A stretch of DNA of 25,556 nucleotides from a virus: IMG/VR virus record IMGVR_UViG_3300006925_000132, positions 1 to 25,556 of that record, one strand, 5' to 3'. The notes under the pieces were generated by a model, which saw nothing but the letters and a program-made list of their open reading frames with translations, did not search any database and had not been told where the DNA came from. The position numbers and the translations under genes were made by a program. Below are positions 1 through 5,975 of the stretch, piece by piece (within the stretch, counting starts at the first letter, position 1; every line of letters starts with the position of its first letter).

Positions 1-1
1 A

Positions 2-196
2 ATGAGTAATGAATTAAAAGATATGTTAGAAAGAACTTCCTGGACATTTGTCGAGGCGTTCATAGGTGCGTTAACAGTTGCTCCTCTAGTTGGTGTAGAT
101 GCTGAAGTACTTCAGTTAGCTGCGTTAGCTGGTGGCGGTGCTGCACTTGCAGTAATTAAAACATATGCAAAGAAACAAATAACAATTAGTAAGTAA
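2..196 (+). CDS. Putative holin (small membrane protein)
   Basis: A 64-residue protein with a short charged N-terminus (to about residue 12), a hydrophobic stretch around residues 14-30, a second Ala/Gly/Leu-rich hydrophobic stretch around 36-53, and a basic tail. This is the layout of small phage holins with two membrane segments, which permeabilise the inner membrane so that lysin can reach the wall; the WTF.EAF.GALT pattern recalls r1t-type holins. The stop overlaps the next start (TAATG), so the two genes are translationally coupled. The start lies at the window edge, so its ribosome site cannot be seen and a longer N-terminus is possible. The holin assignment rests on topology and general resemblance, not on a diagnostic motif. 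Confidence 0.6.
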   Translation: MSNELKDMLERTSWTFVEAFIGALTVAPLVGVDAEVLQLAALAGGGAALAVIKTYAKKQITISK

Positions 197-483
197 TGAG
201 AAAAGGTAAAAAATCAAAGAATCCAGATTTAAAGGATTTAAATTATACCCTTAAAGGTAGAGGTGATATGCATGCACTCGATAGAGTAGATAAATATACA
301 TCAAGAACACCACGTAAAAAACAACCTGGTATAAAAGATTACGTAAATGTTGCACATACTATGTTGCAGTTATCTGTTTTTGGAGGTTTAATAAAAGACC
401 GACCAAAAGAACTTTTAGAACCATTAGTACCTGTATGGGAAGATAGAAACCGTGCTAACATTGGTACTAAGTTAAGTAAATGA
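196..483 (+). CDS. Hypothetical basic protein, 95 aa
   Basis: Not recognised. The first 50 residues are strongly basic and polar (RKGKKSKN start, then RKKQPG near residue 40), followed by a more hydrophobic segment around residues 52-66 and a charged C-terminus. There is no cysteine and no clear membrane span. It begins inside the stop of the holin candidate (TAATG) and ends inside the start of the following gene (ATGA), so the three genes are one translational unit. The position at the end of the rightward arm, next to a holin candidate, suggests a late-expressed structural or lysis accessory protein, but this is inference from neighbourhood only. Confidence 0.65.
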   Translation: MRKGKKSKNPDLKDLNYTLKGRGDMHALDRVDKYTSRTPRKKQPGIKDYVNVAHTMLQLSVFGGLIKDRPKELLEPLVPVWEDRNRANIGTKLSK

Positions 484-785
484 AAAAAATATCTAAAGAT
501 ATAATAGTTGGTGCTGGTTACTTAGGTCTTGGTAAACAAGAACTTAATAAACGTATGAAACAACATACTGCTATTAGAGATAAAGCTATTGCTTCACATA
601 CTAAAGCTTATAAAGAACAAAAGAGTATGGAAAAAATGATTGGTCAATTTGGACAAGACCCTGGTTTTCCTACTGATGCTGCGTATAGAACTGCAGATAA
701 AGCTTACAGTAAACAAAAAGCACAGCTTAAAAAAGCTGCTGACTTTAATCGTAAGTTACAAAACTTTAAAGCTTTTAATAAATAA
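480..785 (+). CDS. Hypothetical Lys-rich helical protein, 101 aa
   Basis: Not recognised. It is rich in Lys, Ala and Gln, with a short hydrophobic N-terminus (residues 8-18) followed by what looks like long amphipathic helix through most of the length, with a central turn at GQDPGFPTD (about residues 59-67). It has no cysteine. Its ATG overlaps the preceding TGA (ATGA). Its TAA ends at 785, directly against the stop of the converging HNH gene at 786, leaving no room for a separate terminator. It may be a small late virion or lysis-associated protein; there is no direct evidence for either. Confidence 0.65.
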   Translation: MKKISKDIIVGAGYLGLGKQELNKRMKQHTAIRDKAIASHTKAYKEQKSMEKMIGQFGQDPGFPTDAAYRTADKAYSKQKAQLKKAADFNRKLQNFKAFNK

Positions 786-1061
786 TTAACTGACACCTGA
801 ATGTCTATCTAGATATCCTTCTAGTAGTTCTCTGTACGCTACCTTAGTACCCATAGACTGTCGTCCATCGTATATATCGTGATGCCACTTACACAATACA
901 GCTGTATTATCTACATTATATTTGCGTGCTTTGTTGCCACCCATACCTATATCTTTTAAATGTGCTAGCTCTAACCATTTATTACTGTCACAATTTGCCC
1001 ACTCACAGACGTTTCCAGCCCTTCTAAAGGCTTCTTCTCGTATCGGTGCTATATCACTCAT
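786..1061 (-). CDS. HNH endonuclease
   Basis: A 91-residue HNH-family protein. Visible motifs are a CEWANC cysteine pair, an AHLKDIGMGG segment with the catalytic-type His, an N in YNVDNTAVLC, and CKWHHDIYD at the end of the motif: the Cys-HNH-Cys-His zinc and metal arrangement of small phage HNH nucleases. I chose ATG 1061 because the protein then opens with a normal nuclease N-terminus (MSDIAPIREEAFRRAG) and overlaps the SET gene by only 8 bases; the longer frame from 1139 adds 26 hydrophobic residues read from inside the SET gene. It is the last gene of the leftward arm. HNH proteins near packaging genes can aid terminase cleavage; others are homing nucleases. The C-terminal YLDRHSG also occurs in the vWA protein at 6.2 kb. 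Confidence 0.85.
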   Translation of the reverse strand: MSDIAPIREEAFRRAGNVCEWANCDSNKWLELAHLKDIGMGGNKARKYNVDNTAVLCKWHHDIYDGRQSMGTKVAYRELLEGYLDRHSGVS

Positions 1062-1371
1062 CAATACTGTACATACTATATTTAAGTGTGATTTCTTCGT
1101 TAGCTTTAATAGGACGTAAAGGAAACAAATGATTAACATAAGTACCCTGCATACGTTTTACTTCGCAGTTAGGATTGTCGCTATGGTTTATGAATCCTCC
1201 TAAAGGTGTACGTATTACCTGTCCTTTGTCATCCATAAAGACATGCGTTACACCTATACTTGTTTCTAAATCACGTATAGCCCTGATAGTAAACAGACCT
1301 AGACCTTCTATCTTGCTAGGTTGTATAGTTAAATACTTAGGTAAGGGTCTGTATGTAGGTACATTATCCAT
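1054..1371 (-). CDS. SET-domain protein (putative lysine methyltransferase)
   Basis: A 105-residue protein that is essentially a bare SET domain. Seen in order: SKIEGLGLFTIRAI (the GxGLF-type N-terminal strand motif), GGFINHSDNPNCEV (the NHSxxPN cofactor-site motif, near residues 59-72), and EEITLKYSMY near the C-terminus (the E-x-ITxxY catalytic tyrosine motif). SET domains transfer methyl groups from S-adenosylmethionine to lysine side chains. There is no pre-SET or post-SET zinc domain, as is usual for short bacterial and viral versions. The start overlaps the end of the upstream gene by 8 bases without a good ribosome site, so translation is probably coupled. The target is unknown; a host or phage DNA-binding or ribosomal protein would be a guess. 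Confidence 0.85.
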   Translation of the reverse strand: MDNVPTYRPLPKYLTIQPSKIEGLGLFTIRAIRDLETSIGVTHVFMDDKGQVIRTPLGGFINHSDNPNCEVKRMQGTYVNHLFPLRPIKANEEITLKYSMYSIDE

Positions 1372-1927
1372 ATACTGTTAGGTATTTCCCTGAAGGCATG
1401 TCCCATGTTTGCATAATGTCGTTCCATCTAACTTTATTTTCTTTTGATGAACCCTCATATGCTACGTTTGATACCATCATAAACAGTTGCGTACTACATT
1501 TGCCATTGACTTTACCTATACTAGACTCAGCCATACCAAACAATTTGTCTATATAACGTAATGTATTTTGTGTAACTTCACCCATATCTTTAGCTGTCTT
1601 AGGTCTCATAGCAAACTCTATGTCTGGCATCTGCTCACCGTTAGCTACAGTTACACGTCTAGGACATAGCTTTGAGTTACGTATAGTTTTTATATCGTGT
1701 GATAATTTTACTTTTATATCAAGTGTTTCTCTATCTATAGTATATGATGCCCAGATAGGTACATCTTTATCTGTTAAACCTAGTAATCTTTTACCACCAA
1801 ATTTATTTATAGTCTTAGCTAAATCTTTTTTACTCTGCTCCCAAGCTCTAAACTTTTCTCTATCACTTAGGTCTGTTGTTGCATCTCTAGCTTCTTTAGA
1901 TGCAAATGCTTTAAATGTATTGCCCAT
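1364..1927 (-). CDS. Hypothetical protein, 187 aa
   Basis: Not recognised. A soluble, mixed alpha/beta-looking protein with a charged helical N-terminus (residues 1-40), then alternating hydrophobic strands (WASYTIDRETLDIKVKL around residues 60-76) and a helical C-terminal half. It has only two cysteines and no membrane segment. The start is well supported by an AGAGGAGG ribosome site seven bases before the ATG. It lies 2 bases after the preceding small gene and overlaps the SET gene by 8 bases, so it belongs to the tightly coupled end of the leftward arm. No catalytic motif is evident. Confidence 0.7.
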   Translation of the reverse strand: MGNTFKAFASKEARDATTDLSDREKFRAWEQSKKDLAKTINKFGGKRLLGLTDKDVPIWASYTIDRETLDIKVKLSHDIKTIRNSKLCPRRVTVANGEQMPDIEFAMRPKTAKDMGEVTQNTLRYIDKLFGMAESSIGKVNGKCSTQLFMMVSNVAYEGSSKENKVRWNDIMQTWDMPSGKYLTVYG

Positions 1928-1929
1928 AG

Positions 1930-2127
1930 TTATTCCTCCTCTAATCCTTCAAGATGAAAATTGTAATCTTTTACAAACTTTTCCATCAAGTATCTTAATG
2001 TTATTGTGTCTGGTGCTACGTTAAATGTATCACTGCCACATGCTTTACTAAATTGTTGCGCCCATACTTTCATGTATCTAGGGTGATTAAATATATTTAG
2101 TTTGTCTATATTAATTTTTTTATTCAT
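1930..2127 (-). CDS. Hypothetical small protein, 65 aa
   Basis: Not recognised. A small basic-then-acidic protein (MNKKINIDKLNIF start, EGLEEE end). The frame can be extended by one TTG codon to 2130, but the ATG at 2127 sits about 8 bases downstream of an AAGGA ribosome site and is preferred. The start overlaps the stop of the zinc-ribbon gene upstream, and the next gene follows after 2 bases. It has one cysteine and no clear domain; the predicted helices would suit a small accessory or protein-binding role. Confidence 0.6.
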   Translation of the reverse strand: MNKKINIDKLNIFNHPRYMKVWAQQFSKACGSDTFNVAPDTITLRYLMEKFVKDYNFHLEGLEEE

Positions 2128-2302
2128 CAAACATTTCCTTGTTAACTTCGTGTTCTAAATCATCTATACAACTAGGACAATATTTTATTTCGTCCCAAGT
2201 TGTAACATAACTTTTATTACAAAGTTCACATGTTAGATTTAATAAATTGTCTATATCTTTTTTGTGTTTCGTTAGTATTTTTTCGTATTGTCTATACATC
2301 AT
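2120..2302 (-). CDS. Small zinc-ribbon protein, 60 aa
   Basis: Two Cys pairs, CELC (about residues 25-28) and CPSC (about 42-45), separated by 13 residues, form a probable zinc ribbon; the N-terminus is helical and charged. The open frame continues upstream to 2386, but ATGATG at 2302-2297 is preceded by GGGGAGGAAAC, an excellent ribosome site, so the start is placed there; the upstream extension is only the reverse reading of the lysozyme-like gene's end. It overlaps that gene by 11 bases. Small zinc ribbons in phages commonly bind nucleic acid or RNA polymerase; the specific role here is unknown. Confidence 0.65.
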   Translation of the reverse strand: MMYRQYEKILTKHKKDIDNLLNLTCELCNKSYVTTWDEIKYCPSCIDDLEHEVNKEMFDE

Positions 2303-2708
2303 AGTTTCCTCCCCAACAATGTTTACTTGAGTTCCAGTGATGCCATCCATCATTGTAGATAAGCCAAGCTGCGTAACGTGTAGCAACTTCTGGATTTGTT
2401 CTCTTACCTATTATACTAAGCTTTTGTTTTAACCAAGACCAAGTGTTGTCATTAAATTGCCAGAGTCCAACGTCACTCGTACCGTCAGTGTTTTGTCCCA
2501 CAACTGTAGGTCGTCCACTACTTTCGCAGAAGATAACCTTTGCAGCACGAACAACGTCTTCATCTTTAAAATAACTTTGTATTGTGGGTAACCATTGTTC
2601 TACACTGTACACCATATACTGTGTTTCTCGGCACTCACGATACGCAGTAAATTCAGCAGGTGTCGGTGCTGTTACCCACAGACACGCTGCTAAAATATAT
2701 TCTATCAT
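2292..2708 (-). CDS. Lysozyme-like / SLT transglycosylase domain protein
   Basis: A 138-residue protein with a lysozyme-fold signature: FCESSGRPT with the probable catalytic Glu at residue 62, then GQNTDGTSDVGLWQFNDNTW, the GLxQ.N..TW pattern of SLT-type transglycosylases and actinobacterial resuscitation-factor-like enzymes, and a C-terminal region with several Trp and His. The first 20 residues (IEYILAACLWVTAPTPA) look like a signal peptide, or a lipoprotein-like segment with Cys9, so export to the cell wall is likely. It would cleave the glycan strand of peptidoglycan. ATG 2708 overlaps the previous stop (TAATG). It is encoded in the leftward arm, far from the rightward holin candidate, so it could be either the endolysin or another exported wall enzyme. 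Confidence 0.8.
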   Translation of the reverse strand: MIEYILAACLWVTAPTPAEFTAYRECRETQYMVYSVEQWLPTIQSYFKDEDVVRAAKVIFCESSGRPTVVGQNTDGTSDVGLWQFNDNTWSWLKQKLSIIGKRTNPEVATRYAAWLIYNDGWHHWNSSKHCWGGNYDV

Positions 2709-2974
2709 TAGCTAATGGTAGTTCTCGTAGGTACTTTAGTGCAGTAGTAACTGACTAAGCCCTTTGTTTTTGTTTTAAGTGTTGTAATTTCATAACCTTC
2801 TTGTCGTAGGTTAAAGAGTATTCCGCCAAATCTATGGCAATATAACTCTCTTACAAACTCCCAGTTAGTTATAGGGTCTGAGTTTTGAAACTCCTCTAAC
2901 GCCCATGCAACTAATTGTGTTTTACTTTTTACATATGCGGGTACAAGTGTACCTCTAAATGCACTAGGTATCAT
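2708..2974 (-). CDS. Winged helix-turn-helix protein, 88 aa
   Basis: Residues about 18-70 match the pattern of small phage winged-helix domains (HTH_39-like): an opening helix KSKTQLVAWALEEF, then ITNWEFVRELYCHRFGG, then the recognition segment LFNLRQEGYEITT followed by a wing ending in SYYC. This fold binds DNA and is common in phage genes of unknown target. The start at ATG 2974 is chosen because of an AAAGGA ribosome site; the longer frame from 3046 reads through the preceding gene. The stop overlaps the lysozyme-like start (TAATG), so the two are coupled. It could be a transcription regulator or a recombination accessory protein given the Rad52-like gene upstream. Confidence 0.65.
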   Translation of the reverse strand: MIPSAFRGTLVPAYVKSKTQLVAWALEEFQNSDPITNWEFVRELYCHRFGGILFNLRQEGYEITTLKTKTKGLVSYYCTKVPTRTTIS

Positions 2975-2987
2975 AATTATCCTTTCT

Positions 2988-3590
2988 TTAGTATGGTGTT
3001 GGTAAGTCATCGCCAGCATTGTTTGGTGCTGTCTCGACTTCCCCATCTAAGTTCCACTCTTTAGGTAGGTCTGAGTTATCAAGCCACCAAGACTTACGCC
3101 ATTTACCACTATGTCCTCCGCATATTACAGGGTCATTAGTGCTGCAGGTAAAGTCTGGACTTTTCTCTGACCGTTTACTGTTACGGTTATCGTACACCAT
3201 TTGTTTACAGAAAGGACATGTAAGGTCATCTCTGTATTTGTTTTGTTTTTCCATCTTTTTAACTACGCTTCCTAGCATGTCACCAGCTGGTTGTACACCT
3301 GGCTCTGTACTATCTTTTACTTCAAGTCCTACTGCACCTAGCTTTTCTTCTATTGACATCATATCAAAAGATTCTTGCGTAACAACAGTAGGCATATCAA
3401 CAAGTTTTTCTATGTAAACAAAATACATATCTAACTGTTCATCTGTCCATGTTGTTTTATCTGCAGGTAACTTCTTTAATTGTGCATACTGATTTGCAGA
3501 ACCAAGTATCTTGTTAAGAGTCTCTGGTGATTCTACATTAGCAGTAATACCTTGCACTGTTTCTGCTATAAACTGTACATCTTGACTCAT
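2988..3590 (-). CDS. Zinc-binding protein linked to recombination gene, 200 aa
   Basis: Two-part protein. Residues 1-115 are acidic and helical. Residues about 124-170 hold CPFC, then a later Cys in FTCSTND and another in VICGGHSGKW, a probable four-ligand zinc module; the C-terminus is acidic (GDDLPTPY). It begins inside the stop of the Rad52-like gene (ATGA), so the two proteins are made together. Phage annealing proteins are often co-encoded with an accessory or nuclease partner, but I see no nuclease motif here. The zinc module with basic and aromatic residues around it (KWRKSWWL) suggests nucleic-acid binding. Function otherwise unknown. Confidence 0.65.
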   Translation of the reverse strand: MSQDVQFIAETVQGITANVESPETLNKILGSANQYAQLKKLPADKTTWTDEQLDMYFVYIEKLVDMPTVVTQESFDMMSIEEKLGAVGLEVKDSTEPGVQPAGDMLGSVVKKMEKQNKYRDDLTCPFCKQMVYDNRNSKRSEKSPDFTCSTNDPVICGGHSGKWRKSWWLDNSDLPKEWNLDGEVETAPNNAGDDLPTPY

Positions 3591-4138
3591 GCTTCAGTAC
3601 CTAAGATACTGTCCATGATTGCAGCAGCTGCAGCTTTATCTTCTTTAGACATTTTGTTTTCTTTTAAACGCATATCTACTTTGGTAACTTCTACCATAGC
3701 ATCTTTGTCTGCTTGCTCTTGTGTGTAACCATCAGGTGCAATAGATGTAGCTTCTTCTTCTGTCTGTTTACTACCAGACCATAGCTCTACACCTAGACCG
3801 AACCGCATACACGCACGTTTAAATGCATCAGACTCTGCGTCTTTAAGGTTGTTACCGTCATTAAACTTAGCATTGCCAAGCTTAAAGGTATCAACATCTC
3901 CGAAGCCATCGTAACTACCCATACCTTCTATGGTTATAGTACCTTTAGCACCGACTATTCTTTTCTCTCCGTTGTGTGTACCGTATACAGGTTTACACTT
4001 CCAGGAGTATGTTACACCACTATCACGTAGTCTTTCTACATAATTAGCGTGTGGTACATAGTCCCCGAACTTACCAGCAGGTGCTTTTTTTACTAGCTCC
4101 TGTGGAAATGGGGATAACAAGTCAACGTTATTATTCAT
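3587..4138 (-). CDS. Rad52-like single-strand annealing protein
   Basis: A 183-residue protein with the compact Rad52/DdrA-type core: HANYVERLRDSGVTYSWKCK near residue 30, a beta-hairpin region IVGAKGTITIEG, the glycine-rich GSYDGFGD, and the diagnostic helix KDAESDAFKRACMRFGLGVELW near residues 97-119. These proteins form rings that anneal complementary single strands for phage recombination and replication-end repair. The C-terminal 60 residues are charged and probably disordered, a usual place for contacts with the single-strand-binding protein. The start has an AAAGGA site 8 bases upstream. It is coupled to the zinc-binding protein downstream and is preceded by a hairpin at 4155-4196. Confidence 0.85.
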   Translation of the reverse strand: MNNNVDLLSPFPQELVKKAPAGKFGDYVPHANYVERLRDSGVTYSWKCKPVYGTHNGEKRIVGAKGTITIEGMGSYDGFGDVDTFKLGNAKFNDGNNLKDAESDAFKRACMRFGLGVELWSGSKQTEEEATSIAPDGYTQEQADKDAMVEVTKVDMRLKENKMSKEDKAAAAAIMDSILGTEA

Positions 4139-4154
4139 AACTGTCCTTTCTTTT

Positions 4155-4196
4155 ACTACTTTCTGCCGAAAGCATAAGCCCGAGGCAGAAAGAAGT
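4155..4196 (-). other. Intergenic hairpin upstream of Rad52-like gene
   Basis: Arms CTTTCTGCC (4159-4167) and GGCAGAAAG (4184-4192) pair perfectly over 9 bp around a 16-base loop. After an A/A mismatch, ACT (4155-4157) pairs with AGT (4194-4196). It fills the only gap between two leftward genes in this area and has no U-run after it, so it is not a classic intrinsic terminator. In overall size and 16-base loop it resembles the hairpin at 10214-10258. An mRNA-processing or stability role is an inference. Confidence 0.6.
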
Positions 4197-4198
4197 TT

Positions 4199-4396
4199 CT
4201 ATTCTTCTTCTGTATTCAAGTCTACTAGCTTCGCAATGTTAGTTATACCACGTTCAAGAGGTATTAACTTTACGTCACCTTGGTCATTAGTAAGTATAAC
4301 TTGCGGTCTATCACCTAGACCAGAGTATTCTATACTCGTTAACTTCCATTTAGACTTCACAATTAAGATAGCCATATACTTATTATACTCATGCAT
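4199..4396 (-). CDS. Hypothetical small beta-rich protein, 65 aa
   Basis: Not recognised. Alternating hydrophobic residues (AILIVKSKWKLTSIEYSGLGD, then PQVILTNDQGDVKLIPL) suggest a small beta barrel or sheet; the C-terminus is acidic. ATG 4396 overlaps the end of the phosphoesterase gene by 8 bases and has only a weak GAAG upstream. ATG 4375 (MAILIVK) is an equally reasonable start and would remove seven residues. It has no cysteine or catalytic motif. Being coupled to the phosphoesterase, it may act with it. Confidence 0.55.
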   Translation of the reverse strand: MHEYNKYMAILIVKSKWKLTSIEYSGLGDRPQVILTNDQGDVKLIPLERGITNIAKLVDLNTEEE

Positions 4397-5450
4397 CTTC
4401 TAAATTTACAAGGTATTCAGCAGTTACGCCTTGACCTGGCTTAGCAAACAACAAGTACTGGCATGGTCTACCCATACTAGCAAGCTGTTCTTGTGCATAA
4501 GTGTTGTAGCTTTCAGTACTACCATTAACCCACAAGCGTATGTCATTAACGTACATTGTTGTAGGTGTATGAAAGTGTCCAGCTATAGCGTAATCAAAGT
4601 CAGGCATTAACTTAGCTGCTGCTAATGCTTTCCAACCTAATAGTTTCTTACCAAAACCATACCATGGAAATCCACCATGACCTCTTACATTGTCACCATG
4701 CCATACAAAGAACCTACATTTTTTACCAAGGTCTGCAATACCAAACCAATGTTCGTCTCCTGTAGGTATCTGCCATGTTATACGTTTCTCATTGTCATAT
4801 ATCATTGACATAATTTTGCCTAGCATTCTATCGCTATTACTGTCTGGGTGATAATCTTTTCTAGCTCTACCACCTAAGCTACCATGATTGCCTATTACCC
4901 ATGTAACATCTACTTCCTCAAAATTAGCAAGTAATATGTCAAAGAACTTTGTCAAGATTCTAGGACCATCTACTGTCACTTGGTTGTATAGACTCGCATC
5001 TATTAAGTGTGATTGACCTGGGAAGATTAGTTCACCTTCGACTATGTCACCAGCAACTAACACAGCACACTTCTTTACTGTGTGTGCATGTCGTTGCAAG
5101 TTTGTCAAGGTTACAATCTTATTAGCGTATTCAATGACACGTGCCTCTGCTACCTCTGTGCTATAATCTGGTGTTACTTTTGCAAGTTGTACATCAGACA
5201 ATATAGCAACAGCTATTTCTTCAGTTTTATTTTTCTTAGAAATTGTAGGCTTAGGTATCTTAGGCTTATCCCACGTCCGTAAGTTGGTATGTACTGCCTC
5301 TAATAAAGCTTCAATTAAATCTGCTTTTTTATTCTTAGCTTTATCTAGTTGTTTTAATAAACGTAGGTTATCTGCTTTAAGTTGCTGTATCTTAGTTGAC
5401 TCAGCTTCAGCAAGTAATTCATCTATGTCTATCTTTTTTTTATTCGGCAT
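4389..5450 (-). CDS. Calcineurin-like metallophosphoesterase
   Basis: A 353-residue protein. Residues 1-60 are charged and predicted coiled coil (LKADNLRLLKQLDKAKNKK). The catalytic domain shows the family's ordered metal-binding motifs: AILSDVQ (Asp86), VAGDIVEG (Asp135), VIGNHG (Asn188, His189), WHGDN and AGHFHTP. These enzymes hydrolyse phosphodiesters or phosphomonoesters with two metals; the GDIVEG and GHFHT forms recall nuclease and archaeal polymerase-small-subunit relatives. The first motif is normally DxH; here the His is replaced by Gln88, so one metal site may be altered. The first ORF residues (IDIDELLAEAE) echo the N-terminus of the upstream protein. It overlaps that gene by 11 bases. 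A role in phage DNA processing is likely but not proven. Confidence 0.8.
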   Translation of the reverse strand: MPNKKKIDIDELLAEAESTKIQQLKADNLRLLKQLDKAKNKKADLIEALLEAVHTNLRTWDKPKIPKPTISKKNKTEEIAVAILSDVQLAKVTPDYSTEVAEARVIEYANKIVTLTNLQRHAHTVKKCAVLVAGDIVEGELIFPGQSHLIDASLYNQVTVDGPRILTKFFDILLANFEEVDVTWVIGNHGSLGGRARKDYHPDSNSDRMLGKIMSMIYDNEKRITWQIPTGDEHWFGIADLGKKCRFFVWHGDNVRGHGGFPWYGFGKKLLGWKALAAAKLMPDFDYAIAGHFHTPTTMYVNDIRLWVNGSTESYNTYAQEQLASMGRPCQYLLFAKPGQGVTAEYLVNLEDA

Positions 5451-5685
5451 TTTCTACCAGATTTGTAAAGTGATTCCTAACTGCAGATTCACTTATCTTA
5501 ATACCATACTGTTCACGTAATAATCTGTGTACTACGTATGGTTTTAATTGACGACCAGCAAGTACTCTCTGTTCACAACCTTCCCAAAAGGGCATGGCTT
5601 CTTCTGTGATTCTGTTAGTAATCTTGCTTACTTTACCTGTTTCTGCTTCCTGAAGAAGCTTATCTATATCATTCATAGTATTCAT
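5440..5685 (-). CDS. Small HTH-like protein, 81 aa
   Basis: Residues 28-81 look helical with a possible helix-turn-helix: LAGRQLKPYVVHRLLREQYGIKISESAVRNHFTNLV, where ISESAVRNHF has the form of a recognition helix. The N-terminus (NDIDKLLQEAET) resembles that of the phosphoesterase encoded next. The open frame extends to a GTG at 5808, but that extension is Arg/Gly-rich and covers structured intergenic DNA, so ATG 5685 or ATG 5676 is preferred. TATAAT at 5689-5684 overlaps ATG 5685 and would place a transcription start at about ATG 5676, hinting at a leaderless message. It probably binds DNA and may recruit or regulate the phosphoesterase; this is inference. Confidence 0.6.
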   Translation of the reverse strand: MNTMNDIDKLLQEAETGKVSKITNRITEEAMPFWEGCEQRVLAGRQLKPYVVHRLLREQYGIKISESAVRNHFTNLVENAE

Positions 5686-5689
5686 TATA
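5684..5689 (-). promoter_or_regulatory. Possible -10 element (TATAAT)
   Basis: A perfect TATAAT on the leftward strand overlaps the first ATG of the HTH-like gene. The sequence 17 bases upstream (ATACTT) is a poor -35. If active it would start transcription at about the second ATG (5676), giving a leaderless mRNA. A chance match is quite possible in AT-rich DNA. Confidence 0.25.
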
Positions 5690-5975
5690 CTCACAGTATT
5701 GTATTTAAGTATGTATTTAATTTCGTGACTCCCTCCACGACATCCCTCACTGTTTCGCGTGCCATGGATAGGCACACTCACAGCTCGGTTTGTCTTAGGA
5801 ACCGTCACTAATTTTGGGTAAGTGAAGGAGTGTTCACTATAGGTTGATTGTTGACATCATTGAATACCTTGTTCGTAGTTCTCCTACGACTCTAGTCTCC
5901 TTCTAATAAAGGTTTAACAGAGAGAAAGGAGGTCTCTGCACCCTTGCGGGTTGACCTTATATCCTTACCACTCTA
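5686..5975 (-). other. Structured 290-base intergenic region
   Basis: No convincing gene. Several short hairpins are visible: ACCC/GGGT (5940-5943 with 5948-5951) around TTGC, which is a GCAA tetraloop on the leftward RNA; CAGAGA/TCTCTG (5918-5923 with 5933-5938); TCGTAG/CTACGA (5873-5878 with 5884-5889); CGGTT/AACCG (5786-5790 with 5800-5804); and GTGCC/GGCAC (5759-5763 with 5771-5775). It lies directly after the vWA gene stop. There is no U-run behind any stem, so termination is uncertain. Being mostly paired, it may be a processed RNA or a leader for the downstream HTH and phosphoesterase genes. Confidence 0.45.

Noticed and set aside
1062-1139. N-terminal extension of the HNH gene to 1139
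   Set aside because: The added residues are the other-frame reading of the SET gene; the HNH domain starts naturally at 1061.
2303-2386. Upstream extension of the zinc-ribbon gene
   Set aside because: It lies inside the lysozyme-like gene, while a strong ribosome site marks the start at 2302.
2975-3046. Longer start for the winged-helix gene at 3046
   Set aside because: The ribosome site and domain start both favour 2974; the extension is out-of-frame reading of the preceding gene.
5686-5808. GTG-initiated extension of the HTH-like gene
   Set aside because: The composition is unlike protein in neighbouring genes and the DNA there forms hairpins; no ribosome site was found.
5826-5880. TTGACA on the rightward strand at about 5851
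   Set aside because: There is no -10 at proper spacing, and no rightward gene follows.
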